DNA of 64,000 nucleotides, from positions 186,001-250,000 of the forward strand of contig NZ_AVPS01000001.1 in the NCBI RefSeq assembly GCF_000768345.1, written 5' to 3'. Position numbers and translations under genes: made by a program. Source of the DNA: Lysobacter concretionis Ko07 = DSM 16239. GTDB lineage: Bacteria > Pseudomonadota > Gammaproteobacteria > Xanthomonadales > Xanthomonadaceae. Below are positions 1-9,104 of the stretch, in pieces (positions within the stretch are counted from its first letter, which is position 1; each line of letters begins with the position of its first letter). The notes under the pieces were generated by a model, which made no database searches, was not told the origin of the DNA, and saw only the letters and a list, made by a program, of their open reading frames with translations.

Positions 1-70
1 CGGCGGCCATCGCAAAGGTGGCAATCGTCAACAGCGCAGCGGTCATCACCGTGCGGATCGGTTTCAACAT
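1..70 (-). CDS. Start of an exported protein, probably LysM-domain (partial)
   Basis: Only the first 23 codons lie in the window; the gene runs off the left edge. Translation from the ATG at 70 gives MLKPIRTVMTAALLTIATFA and then MAA: a basic n-region followed by a hydrophobic stretch, as in a Sec signal peptide. It is divergent from def. In Xanthomonadaceae a LysM peptidoglycan-binding protein gene usually occupies this place beside dprA, so that is the likely identity, but no LysM sequence is visible here and the assignment rests on gene order. Confidence 0.5.
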   Translation of the reverse strand, partial: MLKPIRTVMTAALLTIATFAMAA

Positions 71-238
71 AATTGGATTACCTGATTCCCCGTGCAGGTG
101 CGCCCGGACGTCATAAAGCGACGCGGGCAGGGCACTATAGACCAGAAGAACGGTGCCATTGCAAGCAATTGGCACGCCGGACGACGTTATACTGCGCCGG
201 TATCTTGTGGATGTGATCCACGCCCCCATTTCAGAGCC

Positions 239-751
239 ATGGCCCAGTTACCCATCCTCGAGTTCCCCGATCCGCGCCTGCGGACCGTTGCAGTGGACGT
301 TGATCCGGCCCGGATCGCGTCGGCGGAATTCCAGCAGCTGCTCGATGACATGTTCGAGACCATGTACGACGCGCCCGGCATCGGGCTGGCGGCCAGCCAG
401 GTCGATGTGCACCAACGCTTCATGGTGATCGACGTGTCCGACGAGCATGACGCGCCTATGGTGTTCATCAATCCGGAGATCGTCGCCCGCGATGGCGAGC
501 AGGTCTACCAGGAGGGCTGCCTCTCGGTGCCCGGCATCTTTGCCGACGTGACCCGCGCCAATGCGGTCACGGTGAAGGCGATCGGCCGCGACGGCCAGCC
601 GTTCGAGCTGCAGACCGAAGGTCTGCTGGCGGTCTGCATCCAGCACGAGATGGATCACCTGCTGGGCAAGCTGTTCGTCGACTACCTCTCGCCGCTCAAG
701 CGCGAGATGGTGCGCAAGAAGCTCGCCAAGGCCCGCCGCAACGCCGCCTAG
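239..751 (+). CDS. def: Peptide deformylase
   Basis: This metalloenzyme removes the formyl group from the N-terminal methionine of nascent proteins at the ribosome. All three family motifs are present: GIGLAASQ (residues 47-54), EGCLS (92-96, with metal ligand Cys94) and HEMDH (136-140, with ligands His136 and His140 and catalytic Glu137). The 170-residue length is normal. The frame stays open upstream to about 92, but [15 protein letters not shown] is the canonical start, so 239 was chosen. It is followed after 106 bp by fmt, which catalyses the opposite step (formylation of initiator Met-tRNA), the classic def-fmt pair. Confidence 0.97.
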   Translation: MAQLPILEFPDPRLRTVAVDVDPARIASAEFQQLLDDMFETMYDAPGIGLAASQVDVHQRFMVIDVSDEHDAPMVFINPEIVARDGEQVYQEGCLSVPGIFADVTRANAVTVKAIGRDGQPFELQTEGLLAVCIQHEMDHLLGKLFVDYLSPLKREMVRKKLAKARRNAA

Positions 752-857
752 GCATCGCGGGTCGCCCGGTGCAGCGATCCGGTTGATGGGTCCGGCCGGC
801 ACCATGGCTTCGCCGTGGGCCGGCGGGCATCGCAATGCCGGGCTGTAAGATGGCGCG

Positions 858-1781
858 ATGAGAATTGTCTTTGCCGGTACTCCGGATTTCGCCGTGCCCA
901 GCCTGCGCGCGGCAGCGCAGCGCAATGAAGTGGTCGCCGTGTACACCCAGCCCGACCGCCCTGCCGGTCGCGGCCGCGGACTGACGCCGTCGCCGGTCAA
1001 GCGCGAGGCACTGGAACGCGGGATCGAGGTGGTGCAGCCGGAGAACTTCAAGTCGGCGGCCGCGCGCGAGGCATTGGCCGCGTACAAGCCCGACCTGCTG
1101 GTGGTGGTGGCCTACGGGCTGATCCTGCCGCAGGCGGTACTCGACATTCCCGCCCAGGGTTGCTGGAACGTGCATGCGTCCCTGTTGCCGCGCTGGCGCG
1201 GGGCGGCGCCGATCCAGCGCGCGATCCAGGCCAACGACGCACGCACCGGCGTGTGCCTGATGCAGATGGAGAAAGGGCTGGACACCGGCCCGGTGCTGCT
1301 GTCGCAGGCGCTGGATATCGGCAGCGAGGAAACCGGCGGCCAGTTGCACGACCGTCTGGCGGCGCTGGGGGCGCAGGTACTGGCCGATGGGCTTGGACTG
1401 CTGCGCGCCGGCATCCGTCCGATACCGCAGCCGCAGCCGAAGGATGGCGTGACCTACGCGCACAAGCTCGACAAGGCCGAAGCCCGGTTGGACTGGTCGC
1501 GGCCGGCGCTTGAACTGGCCAACAAGGTGCGCGCCTTCAACCCGTGGCCGATGGCCGAGGCGCAGGTCGCCGGCGAGCGGCTGCGGTTGCATTCGGCGGT
1601 GGCACTGCCCGTGTCGCACGATGCCGCGCCGGGAACGTTGCTGGCCGCGGGTCGTGATGGCCTCGATGTCGCCTGCGGCGAAGGTGTCCTGCGCATCCGG
1701 GTGCTGCAGCGTGACGGCGGCAAGGCGATCACGGCCGCCGATTACCTCAACGGCCGGCGGGATCTGTTGGTCGGGGTCTGA
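858..1781 (+). CDS. fmt: Methionyl-tRNA formyltransferase
   Basis: It formylates Met-tRNA(fMet) with 10-formyl-tetrahydrofolate for translation initiation in the cytoplasm. The N-terminal formyltransferase domain opens with [16 protein letters not shown]. The catalytic block [16 protein letters not shown] gives Asn104 and His106, with the catalytic Asp in KGLDTGPVL (Asp142). The C-terminal OB-fold domain (about 205-307) binds tRNA. The 307-residue length is normal. It lies downstream of def and ends 5 bp from the stop of an opposing methyltransferase gene. Confidence 0.97.
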   Translation: MRIVFAGTPDFAVPSLRAAAQRNEVVAVYTQPDRPAGRGRGLTPSPVKREALERGIEVVQPENFKSAAAREALAAYKPDLLVVVAYGLILPQAVLDIPAQGCWNVHASLLPRWRGAAPIQRAIQANDARTGVCLMQMEKGLDTGPVLLSQALDIGSEETGGQLHDRLAALGAQVLADGLGLLRAGIRPIPQPQPKDGVTYAHKLDKAEARLDWSRPALELANKVRAFNPWPMAEAQVAGERLRLHSAVALPVSHDAAPGTLLAAGRDGLDVACGEGVLRIRVLQRDGGKAITAADYLNGRRDLLVGV

Positions 1782-1786
1782 CCGCG

Positions 1787-2542
1787 TCAGATTGCTTCAG
1801 CGCGGAGCAGCCACAACTCGCCGCGGCGCGTGCGCGGCAGTCCACTGAGCAACGCACACCAGGGCGCGAGCAGGCGGACGTCCCAGCCGAGCCTGCGCAC
1901 GCGACGGAACGGGCTGGACACCGCGCGCTCGGCACGGATCGCGAACCCGGCCTCCCGCAGTGCCTGCTCCAGCACCCATGGGCTCAGCGGCGTGATGTGG
2001 CCCTGTTCGCGGTAGTCGACATCGCGGAACCACTGGAACTGCCCGCTGCGCAGGAACAACGCCTGCGACACCGGATTGGCGATGTTCGGGGTCGACAGCA
2101 CCAGTTGGCCGCCCACCGGCAGCAGCGCGCGGATCTGCCGCAGGACCTGCCGCGGATTTTCCAGATGCTCGATGATCTCCAGCGCCATCACCGCATCGAA
2201 GCCGCGTGGCCATTGCGCCGCGAACGCGCTGTTGAGGTCGGCGGCCACGAACGGCACGTGCGCGGGCTTGAAGCTCTCGGCGAACAGATCGCTGGCGGTG
2301 ATATCGAAGCCCAGGTCCGACAGCCGCAGCGACATCGCGCCACTGCCGGCGCCGAACTCCAGCACGCGCGCGCCCGTGGCCGCCACCGCGCCGAGCATCG
2401 CCGCCGCGGCCTCATGCAGGCCGGGCGCCGCATAGATCGGCAGGCCCTTGTACTCGCGCATGCGGCGTCCGTCGAAACCGGTACGGAAATTGTCGGCGCG
2501 GGCGGTGGCCTGATCGTCGAGCGGTTCGGGCGGAGCAGGCAT
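1787..2542 (-). CDS. Class I SAM-dependent methyltransferase (UbiG-like fold)
   Basis: A 251-residue Rossmann-fold methyltransferase. Motif I VLEFGAGSG is at residues 60-68, the acidic end of strand 2 at TASDLF (82-87), motif II/post-I in FDAVMALEIIEHLENP (115-130), and motif III LLPVGGQLVLSTPN follows. The pattern is like UbiG and BioC-type enzymes, but length and C-terminus do not match UbiG closely and the substrate is unknown. The gene converges on fmt and starts 115 bp before rsmB in the opposite direction. It is not obviously in an operon. Confidence 0.8.
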   Translation of the reverse strand: MPAPPEPLDDQATARADNFRTGFDGRRMREYKGLPIYAAPGLHEAAAAMLGAVAATGARVLEFGAGSGAMSLRLSDLGFDITASDLFAESFKPAHVPFVAADLNSAFAAQWPRGFDAVMALEIIEHLENPRQVLRQIRALLPVGGQLVLSTPNIANPVSQALFLRSGQFQWFRDVDYREQGHITPLSPWVLEQALREAGFAIRAERAVSSPFRRVRRLGWDVRLLAPWCALLSGLPRTRRGELWLLRAEAI

Positions 2543-2657
2543 CGGCCATGACCGGAATGGGCGACAAGCCCGGAGCTTGCGAGTCTACCGGTCTGCGGAA
2601 AAGGCAAAGCTTCGAAGTCCGATGACCGATCGCCCGCGACTGGCGGACAATGCGGCG

Positions 2658-3983
2658 ATGAAACCCATCACTCCCGGAACCCCGTCCCGTGTCGCCGCCG
2701 CGCGCGTGCTTGACGCGGTGTTGCACCACGGCCGCTCGTTGAAGGCGGAACTGGGCGCCGCCCAGCAGACCCTGCCGGATCCGCGCGACCGCGCGCTGGT
2801 GGAGGCGATCTGCCTGGCGGTTCTGCGCCAGCCGGGCCGGTTCGATGCAGCGCTGGCGGCGTGGCTGCCGCGGCCGCTGGCTCGGCATGATCGCGCGTTG
2901 CGCGCGTTGCTGCTGGCCGGCTTCGCCCAGCTCGATCCGCTCGGCCTGCCTGCGCACGGGGCGGTGGCGGCGACGGTGGAAGCCGCACGCGCACTGGGTC
3001 GCGACCATCAGACGGGGATGGTCAACGCATTGTTGCGGCGCGCACTGCGTGAGGGGCTGCCCGCCTCGCCGCCGCATTCGCACTGGCCGGCGTGGTTGCG
3101 CGAACGGATCGAGCAGGACTGGCCGCAACACTCCGCCGCGATCCTGGAAGCCAGCGAGCAATCTCCGCCGATGTGGCTGCGGGTCAACCGCCAAGTGCAA
3201 ACGCGCGATGCCTATCGCATCGAGCTGGAGGCGATCGGCCTGCACGCGGAGGCCGTCGAAGGCGCGGACGATGCGCTGCTGCTGGTCGAGCCGGTGCCGG
3301 TCGCGGGCTTGCCGGGGTTTGCGGAGGGTGCGGTCTCGGTGCAGGACGGCGCGGCCCAGCTGGTTGTCGACGCGGTGGCCGCGAATCCCGGCGCGCGCGT
3401 GCTGGACGCCTGCGCCGCGCCGGGCGGCAAGGCCGCGCACCTGCTGGAGCGCGACCCGACGCTGAAGCTGACCGCGCTGGATATCGACCGACGTCGCGTG
3501 CGCCACGTGCAGGCCACCTTCGACCGGTTGCACCTGGGCGACGACGCGGTCCTGCTCGCCGCCGATGCGAGCGAGCCGACGGCATGGTGGGATGGTGTGC
3601 CGTTCGACGCGATCCTGCTGGACGCGCCGTGCTCGGCCACCGGGATCATCCGTCGTCAGCCCGATGTGCTGCTGCACCGGCGCGAGTCCGACCTGGTCAC
3701 GTTGGCGGCGACCCAGTCGCGGCTGCTCGATGCACTCTGGTCGACGCTCGCGCCGGATGGCGTGCTGGTGTATGCGACCTGCTCGATCCTGAAAGCAGAG
3801 AACGAGACGCAGGTGGCCGCGTTTCTCGCCCGCACCGCCGATGCGCTCGCCGAACCGCTGGACGAACGCTTCGGCCACGCCGTGATCGTCGATGGCACGG
3901 CCACCGCCCGTCAGCGCCTGCCGGGCGAGGACGGGATGGACGGGTTCTTCTATGCGCGCCTGCGCAAGGTGGCCGGCCGGTAG
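2658..3983 (+). CDS. rsmB: 16S rRNA (cytosine-967-C5)-methyltransferase
   Basis: It methylates C967 of 16S rRNA using SAM. A NusB-like RNA-binding domain occupies the first third, with the signature GRDHQTGMVNALLRRALREG. The methyltransferase domain follows, with motif I VLDACAAPGGKAAHLLE, motif IV DAPCSATGIIRRQPDV and motif VI ATCS, carrying the two cysteines used by m5C enzymes. The start at 2658 gives 441 residues; an in-frame ATG at 2622 would add 12. It completes the conserved def-fmt-rsmB block, here interrupted by the reverse-strand methyltransferase. It converges with the glycosyltransferase ending at 4033. Confidence 0.93.
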   Translation: MKPITPGTPSRVAAARVLDAVLHHGRSLKAELGAAQQTLPDPRDRALVEAICLAVLRQPGRFDAALAAWLPRPLARHDRALRALLLAGFAQLDPLGLPAHGAVAATVEAARALGRDHQTGMVNALLRRALREGLPASPPHSHWPAWLRERIEQDWPQHSAAILEASEQSPPMWLRVNRQVQTRDAYRIELEAIGLHAEAVEGADDALLLVEPVPVAGLPGFAEGAVSVQDGAAQLVVDAVAANPGARVLDACAAPGGKAAHLLERDPTLKLTALDIDRRRVRHVQATFDRLHLGDDAVLLAADASEPTAWWDGVPFDAILLDAPCSATGIIRRQPDVLLHRRESDLVTLAATQSRLLDALWSTLAPDGVLVYATCSILKAENETQVAAFLARTADALAEPLDERFGHAVIVDGTATARQRLPGEDGMDGFFYARLRKVAGR

Positions 3984-4032
3984 CTGGCGTTCGGCTGACG
4001 TGGGCCGGGCCCGGTGCGTGGAGGCGAAACCG

Positions 4033-4950
4033 CTATGGGGCGTCCGCGAAAGCCTGCGTGAGGTCCGGCAATGGCCGCTGGGCGAACTCCGCCAGATGCC
4101 GGTCCAGTCCCTGCGGGCTGCGTATGCGCCCGGAGGCGTGGGTGTCGGCCAGCAAGGCGTCGTTCGGACTGCCGCCTTCCTCGTGCCGTTCGCGGTGGTA
4201 CAGGTGGGTGGCGAGTCCGGCGAACCGCAACGAGCGTCGCTGCAAGCCGGCATGGAACGCGCGCACGGCCAGGTCCTTGTCCTCGCGCCCCCAGCCTTCG
4301 AAACGCTCGTCGAAACCGTTCAGTGCGACCAGGTCGTCGCGCCACCAGCCCTGGTTGCAGGTCTTGATCGCGCGGTCGCTTTGGCCGCGGCTGAGGCGCA
4401 GCGACAGCGCCGCCAGCGCGGGCACGCGCAGGGTGTGGCGACGACGGCCCAGGCCGGGATCGAAAAAGCCCAGCGACGTGACATCGCCCGACAGCAGCCG
4501 CGCGCAGCCCTGCTCGTCGGTCAGCACCCGCATGCCCTGCACGAAACTGCCGCGCCGGGCCGCGCGCAGGTGGTCGTCGACGAACCTCGGGTGGGCGAGC
4601 ATGTCGCCGTCGAGCAGCAGCACGTAATCGCCGCTGCTGGCCGCAATGGCCCGGTTGCGGGCAAGCGCGACGCGGAAGCCGCGGTCCTCGATCCAGCTGT
4701 GCCGCAGCGGCACCGGGTAGTCGCGGGCGGTGGTTTCGATCAGCGCGCGGGTGTCGTCGCCCGAACCGTCGTCGGCGACGATCACCTCGTGGGGCAGCGT
4801 GCGTTGGCGGGCCAGCGCCTCCAGCGCGCGTTGCAGCGCCTGCGGCCAGTTGTAGGTCGTGATGACCACGCTGGCGCGGACGGGCGGGGCCGGGCGGGCC
4901 GGCATCAGTGTGCTGGTGGCCGGGAGACCGGGAGACTCGAGTCCATTCAT
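4033..4950 (-). CDS. Family 2 glycosyltransferase, probably envelope polysaccharide/LPS
   Basis: A 305-residue GT-A enzyme. The nucleotide-sugar site is seen as VVITTYN (28-34), ADDGS (59-63) and the metal-binding DGDM (114-117); the GWGREDKDL block further on is the acceptor/catalytic signature of the chondroitin-synthase-like GT2 subgroup. There is no transmembrane segment. It is the last gene of a three-gene leftward unit (GT2, AsnB-like, GT2) with gaps of 9 and 19 bp, so it is probably co-transcribed and acts on the same glycan. Donor and acceptor cannot be read from the sequence. The first 15 residues may be absent if the ATG at 4905 is used. Confidence 0.85.
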   Translation of the reverse strand: MNGLESPGLPATSTLMPARPAPPVRASVVITTYNWPQALQRALEALARQRTLPHEVIVADDGSGDDTRALIETTARDYPVPLRHSWIEDRGFRVALARNRAIAASSGDYVLLLDGDMLAHPRFVDDHLRAARRGSFVQGMRVLTDEQGCARLLSGDVTSLGFFDPGLGRRRHTLRVPALAALSLRLSRGQSDRAIKTCNQGWWRDDLVALNGFDERFEGWGREDKDLAVRAFHAGLQRRSLRFAGLATHLYHRERHEEGGSPNDALLADTHASGRIRSPQGLDRHLAEFAQRPLPDLTQAFADAP

Positions 4951-4969
4951 CCGGCAGAAGATACCCGCC

Positions 4970-6886
4970 TCAAACTTGATTCAGGGTTTCCCGCCAGGCC
5001 TGGAACATCAGCACGCCCCACAGGTGGGTATGCCACTTGCGCTGGCCGGCGAGGAATTCGGCCCAGATCGCGCGGATCGGTTCGGGCCGGAAGTGGCCTT
5101 CCTCGCGCAGCCGGCGCTCGTCGAGCTGGGCTTCGGCCCAGTCGCGCAGCGGGCCGCGCAGCCAGTCGCCGACCGGTGCGCCGAAGCCGGATTTCGGCCG
5201 GTGCACCAGCTCATCGGGCAGGTAGCGCGACAGCAACTGCTTGGGCAGGTGCTTGAGGGTGCCCTCATGCCACTTCATCGAAAGCGGCAGCGACCAGGCG
5301 AACTCGGCCACGCGCCAGTCCAGCAGCGGCGCGCGCGCCTCCAGCCCCACCGCCATGCTGGCGCGGTCGACCTTGGTCAGGATGTCCTCGGCCAGGTAGC
5401 AGGCGAAGTCCATCTGCATCAGCGCATCCGCGCCGGTGCCGACGCCGGGCATCGCGGCGGGGTCGTCGTAGGCGGTGGATACGCGGCGGGCGCCGATCAC
5501 CACATCCTCGGGGCGGCGCCAGCGGCTGACCCGTTGGCGGGCCAGCCCCTGCAGGTCGCCCGCCGCGAGCTCGGCGCGCAACGCCGCCAGACCGCCCAGG
5601 CGCGCCCGTTCGCCGGGGTCGCCGGCCAGCCGTGCCAGCAGTTGGCGGGGCAACCGGGCCAGGCGCTGCTCGTTGCGCAGCGCCCGTGCGTAGCGGCCGT
5701 AGCCGAAGAACAGTTCGTCGCCGCCGTCGCCGGACAGGGCCACGGTGACGTGCTGCCGCGCCAGCCGGCACAGCAGGGCGGTCGGCACCTGCGAGGAGTC
5801 GGCAAACGGCTCGTCGAAGATCCGCGGCAGTTCCGGCACCAGATCCAGTGCGGCGTGGCCGTCGACATGCAGGCGGGTGTGGTCGGTGCCGAGGTGGCGG
5901 GCGACTGCCGCGGCGTACCCGCTCTCGTCGTGCACCGCGTTGTCGAACCCGATCGAGAAGCTGCGCACCGGCCGCGCGGACTGCGCCTGCATCAGCGCGG
6001 TGACGAGCGAGGAGTCGGTGCCGCCGGACAGGAATGCGCCCAGCGGCACGTCGGCCTGCATGCGCAGCGCGGTGGCATCGCGCAGCAAGGTATCGAGCGT
6101 GGACAGCGCGCTGCCCTCGTCGCCGTCGAAACCCTGCCGGATCGCCGCGCGCTGGCGGTCCAGGCTGCTCCACCACGTTTGCGGCGCGCTGGCCGGGTCG
6201 AACGCCGCGTCGCCGGCGCGCACGAGGGCCTGGTCGACCCGCAACAGGCGGCCGGCGGGCAGCTTGTGCACCCCGCGCAAAATCGCGTGCGGCGCGGGGA
6301 TGTAGTCCAGCCGCAGCAGCAGCGCCAACGCGTCGGGATCGACCTCGGTGCGCAGCGCCGGATGCGCACGCAACGCCGCCAGTTCGCTGCCGAACACGAA
6401 CGTGCCGTCACCGCTCCAGCCGTAGTACAGCGGCTTCTTGCCGACCCGGTCGCGGGCCAGCCACAGCACCCGGTCGCGGCGGTCCCAGGCCGCCAGCGCG
6501 AGCATGCCGTTGCCGCGCTCCAGCGCCGCCTCGACGCCCCATTGCGTGATCGCGGCCAGCAGCACTTCGGTATCGGAATGGCCGCGAAAGCCGTGTCCCA
6601 ATGCCGCCAGTTCGCTGCGCAATGCGGCGTGGTTGTAGATCTCGCCGTTGAACGCGATGACCCAGCGGCCGTCGGGCGAGGCCATCGGCTGGTGGCCCTC
6701 CGGACTCAGGTCGACGATCGCCAGCCGCCGGTGCGCGAGTACCAGCCCGACGCCGGGTTCGACCCAGCTGCCGGCGTCGTCCGGCCCGCGATGGGCGATC
6801 GCGCTGCCCATGCGTGCGCCCAGGGCGCGCAGTTCGTCGGCGCTGTCGCGCGGGGTGGGCGACCAGGCGCCGGCGATTCCACACAT
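4970..6886 (-). CDS. Asparagine synthase-type glutamine amidotransferase
   Basis: It is a 638-residue AsnB-family protein. The N-terminal glutaminase domain begins MCGIAG, so Cys2 becomes the Ntn nucleophile, followed by AHRGPDD, FNGEIYN and GHSDTE. The synthetase domain has the ATP PP-loop SGGTDSS (287-293) and GDGGDELFFGY. Such enzymes amidate a carboxylate using glutamine and ATP. Its place between two glycosyltransferase genes suggests it amidates a sugar acid of a surface glycan rather than making free asparagine, but that is inference; asparagine synthesis remains possible. It starts 9 bp after the stop of the upstream glycosyltransferase gene. Confidence 0.88.
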   Translation of the reverse strand: MCGIAGAWSPTPRDSADELRALGARMGSAIAHRGPDDAGSWVEPGVGLVLAHRRLAIVDLSPEGHQPMASPDGRWVIAFNGEIYNHAALRSELAALGHGFRGHSDTEVLLAAITQWGVEAALERGNGMLALAAWDRRDRVLWLARDRVGKKPLYYGWSGDGTFVFGSELAALRAHPALRTEVDPDALALLLRLDYIPAPHAILRGVHKLPAGRLLRVDQALVRAGDAAFDPASAPQTWWSSLDRQRAAIRQGFDGDEGSALSTLDTLLRDATALRMQADVPLGAFLSGGTDSSLVTALMQAQSARPVRSFSIGFDNAVHDESGYAAAVARHLGTDHTRLHVDGHAALDLVPELPRIFDEPFADSSQVPTALLCRLARQHVTVALSGDGGDELFFGYGRYARALRNEQRLARLPRQLLARLAGDPGERARLGGLAALRAELAAGDLQGLARQRVSRWRRPEDVVIGARRVSTAYDDPAAMPGVGTGADALMQMDFACYLAEDILTKVDRASMAVGLEARAPLLDWRVAEFAWSLPLSMKWHEGTLKHLPKQLLSRYLPDELVHRPKSGFGAPVGDWLRGPLRDWAEAQLDERRLREEGHFRPEPIRAIWAEFLAGQRKWHTHLWGVLMFQAWRETLNQV

Positions 6887-6895
6887 GGTCGGGTC

Positions 6896-7723
6896 TCAGA
6901 GATCGGGGGTGGTGGTGCGCGGTTCGGCAGGGTCGGTACATTCCGGGGTGACCACCGGTTGGCCGTTCTGCAGCAGCCACAGCATGATCGTCTTCTGACG
7001 CACGTAGTTGGCGCGCACGTAGGCGTACACCAGCCCGTGCCAGCCGTCGCGGAAGCCGCCGCGCAGCAGGTAGCCGCGCCAGAACCGCCAGGCCGGCGAC
7101 AGCACCAGCTTGGCCAGCGAAGCGCGCTTGCCGCGGGCGAAATCGTGCTCGGCCATCATCCGTGCGTAGCGCTGGGTCTTGGCCAGTTGCTGCTCGAGCG
7201 AGCGGTACGGGTAGTGGATCAGGTCGCCGGCGAGGGTCTGCACCGCGCCGTCGACGCTGGCCGCCTCGTGGATCTCGCGCTGCCCGCGCCAGCCGCCGCG
7301 GCGGCGGTCGAACAGGCGCAGCACGCGGTCCGGATAGGCGTTGCCATGGCGCAGGAAACGGCCGAAATAGCAGTCCAGCCGGGCAAAACGGTAGCCGGCG
7401 GCGCCGTTGAAGCCGTTGTCACGCGCGGCCTGGATCGACGCGCGCAGTGCGTCGCCGACCCGTTCGTCCGCGTCCAGGCATAGCACCCAGTCGTGGCCGG
7501 CCTGCTCGACGGCAAACTGCTTCTGGCTGCGGAAGCCGTCGAACGGCCGCTGCAGCACCCTGGCGCCCAGCGCGCGGGCGATCTCGACGGTGGCGTCGGT
7601 GGAGTGCGAGTCGACCACCACGATCTCGTCGCAGAACGCCAGTGAGGCGAGGCAGTCGCCAATGCGGTCGGCCTCGTTGAACGTGATAATGCAGGCCGAG
7701 ATGCGGGGCGGCAGCGTGGGCAT
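6896..7723 (-). CDS. Family 2 glycosyltransferase, WaaE/KdtX-like (LPS core)
   Basis: A 275-residue GT2. It begins ISACIITFNEADRIGDCLASL, with DSHSTD (39-44) and a DADE metal motif (84-87), then FRSQKQFAVEQAGHDWVLCLDADE, characteristic of the LPS-core glucosyl/heptosyl-type WaaE/KdtX group. The C-terminal part holds the aromatic, basic stretch WRFWRGYLLRGGFRDGWHGL typical of that group. It is first gene of the leftward glycan unit and is divergent from the CDP-glycerol transferase-like gene across 34 bp, so the two directions probably share a promoter region. Exact sugar unknown. Confidence 0.85.
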   Translation of the reverse strand: MPTLPPRISACIITFNEADRIGDCLASLAFCDEIVVVDSHSTDATVEIARALGARVLQRPFDGFRSQKQFAVEQAGHDWVLCLDADERVGDALRASIQAARDNGFNGAAGYRFARLDCYFGRFLRHGNAYPDRVLRLFDRRRGGWRGQREIHEAASVDGAVQTLAGDLIHYPYRSLEQQLAKTQRYARMMAEHDFARGKRASLAKLVLSPAWRFWRGYLLRGGFRDGWHGLVYAYVRANYVRQKTIMLWLLQNGQPVVTPECTDPAEPRTTTPDL

Positions 7724-7757
7724 GGGTTCGCGCGGCGATGGAACCGAAGGAGCGTTG

Positions 7758-8819
7758 ATGGCGGAGTACCTGTTGTTCGCGACCGAGCGCTACGCGCTGC
7801 CCATCCTGCAGCCGCTGGCGCAGGCGCTGCAAGCCGGCGGCCATGGCGTGCACGCCTGGTTCGTCGATGGCGCGTCAGGCGCGAGCTTGCCGGCACCGGT
7901 GCGCAGGATAGACGACGCCCGCGCCGCGGTCGCGCTGAAACCGCGCGCGGTGTTCAGCGCTGCCAACTGGGTGCCGCCGTTCGTGTCGGGCGCGAAGGTG
8001 CAGCTGTTCCACGGCTTCAATGTCGAAAAACGCGACGCCGCGCGCGGCCACTTCCGCGTGCGCGGGCTGTTCGACCTGTACTGCACCCAGGGGCCGGCGA
8101 CCACGGCACCGTTCCGCGAACTGGCCGCGCAGGCCGGCCATTTCGCGGTGGTCGAGACCGGCTGGCCCAAGCTCGACCCGTTGTTCGGCGAGGCCGATCC
8201 GCTGGCCCGGCAACTGCGCGACGCGGCCGGCGGGCGACCGGTGGTGCTGTTCGCCTCGACCTTCACCGAGCGGCTGAGCGCGGCGCCGCACCTGTTCGAC
8301 GCGATCGCCGCCGAGGTCGCGCGTGGCGATCGCTACTGGCTGCTGACCCTGCACCCGAAGTGCGCGCCGGAGTGGTTCGACCGCTACCGCGCGCTGGCCG
8401 GCGACAACGCCCGTTTCGTGGAGACCGAGCAACTGGTCAGTGCGCAGCGCGCCGCAGACGTGCTGGTCGCGGACACGACCTCGGTGGTGAGCGAGTTCGT
8501 GGTCCAGCGCAAGCCGGTGGTCACCTTCCGCAACCGCGCGCCGAAGCCGCACATGCTGGATTTCGACGATCCGGCCCGGCTGCCGGAGATGCTTGATCAC
8601 GCCTTCTCCCCACCGCCGGCATTGCTGGCTGCGCTGGACGCGTATGCCGAGGCGATCCATCCCTGGCGCGATGGACGCTCCTCGCAACGCGTGATCGCCG
8701 CGACCGATGCCTTGCTCGCCGGCGAACTGGGTCCGCTGCGCCGCAAACCGTGGGGCGCGCTGTTGCGGCGGCTGCAGATCCGCAGGGAGCTCGGCTACTG
8801 GGGCCCTGCCGGCGGCTGA
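7758..8819 (+). CDS. CDP-glycerol:glycerophosphate glycerophosphotransferase family protein
   Basis: A 353-residue GT-B-like protein resembling TagB/TagF catalytic domains. Visible motifs are QLFHGFNVEKRD (HG motif near residues 85-90), GWPKLDPLF, LTLHPKC and DTTSVVSEFVVQRKPVVTF (the D-x-S-S/E motif). These enzymes add polyol-phosphate, so it may decorate LPS or capsule with phosphoglycerol. There is no tag or CDP-glycerol synthesis gene in the window. ATG 7758 was chosen because an AAGGAG ribosome site precedes it and the homologous sequence begins there; the frame stays open upstream to about 7407. It is divergent from the LPS glycosyltransferase. Confidence 0.75.
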   Translation: MAEYLLFATERYALPILQPLAQALQAGGHGVHAWFVDGASGASLPAPVRRIDDARAAVALKPRAVFSAANWVPPFVSGAKVQLFHGFNVEKRDAARGHFRVRGLFDLYCTQGPATTAPFRELAAQAGHFAVVETGWPKLDPLFGEADPLARQLRDAAGGRPVVLFASTFTERLSAAPHLFDAIAAEVARGDRYWLLTLHPKCAPEWFDRYRALAGDNARFVETEQLVSAQRAADVLVADTTSVVSEFVVQRKPVVTFRNRAPKPHMLDFDDPARLPEMLDHAFSPPPALLAALDAYAEAIHPWRDGRSSQRVIAATDALLAGELGPLRRKPWGALLRRLQIRRELGYWGPAGG

Positions 8820-8898
8820 TATCGCATTGCCAGGATCGTTTGTCGCGGCCGCGGCCGCGGCAGAAGCCGCTCTTGCCAGATGCGGGCTTGAGGTTTTG

Positions 8899-9031
8899 TG
8901 TAGGAGCGACGTCAGTCGCGAACGCGCAGAGCTCCCCGTCGCGGTGTTCCTTTCCTTGCTGCCGATGGCGGCACGTTACGGCTGCCGTGTTGGTCCATCG
9001 GAGTGATGGTCAGGTCGCGACTGACGTCGCT
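8899..9031. repeat. Interspersed palindromic repeat pair (REP-like)
   Basis: TGTAGGAGCGACGTCAGTCG starts at 8899 and its inverted partner TCGCGACTGACGTCGCT lies at 9015-9031. The unit is itself partly palindromic (GCGAC-GTC-AGTCGC). Equivalent pairs occur at 20729-20802 and 21828-21973, and a single variant at 60109-60130. It sits in the 285-bp gap between two convergent genes, where nothing else was recognised. Confidence 0.75.
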
Positions 9032-9104
9032 TTCACTCCAAAGCCGCCGGTTTTCGCGCCCAGCCGGTTCCGGGATCAGGGCCGGGCCCACCCATTGCGG
9101 ACCG

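Noticed and set aside
188-193. TATACT as a -10 for def
   Set aside because: The nearest TTGGCA (169-174) is only 13 bp away and no other -35 fits at 16-18 bp, so the promoter call was not made.
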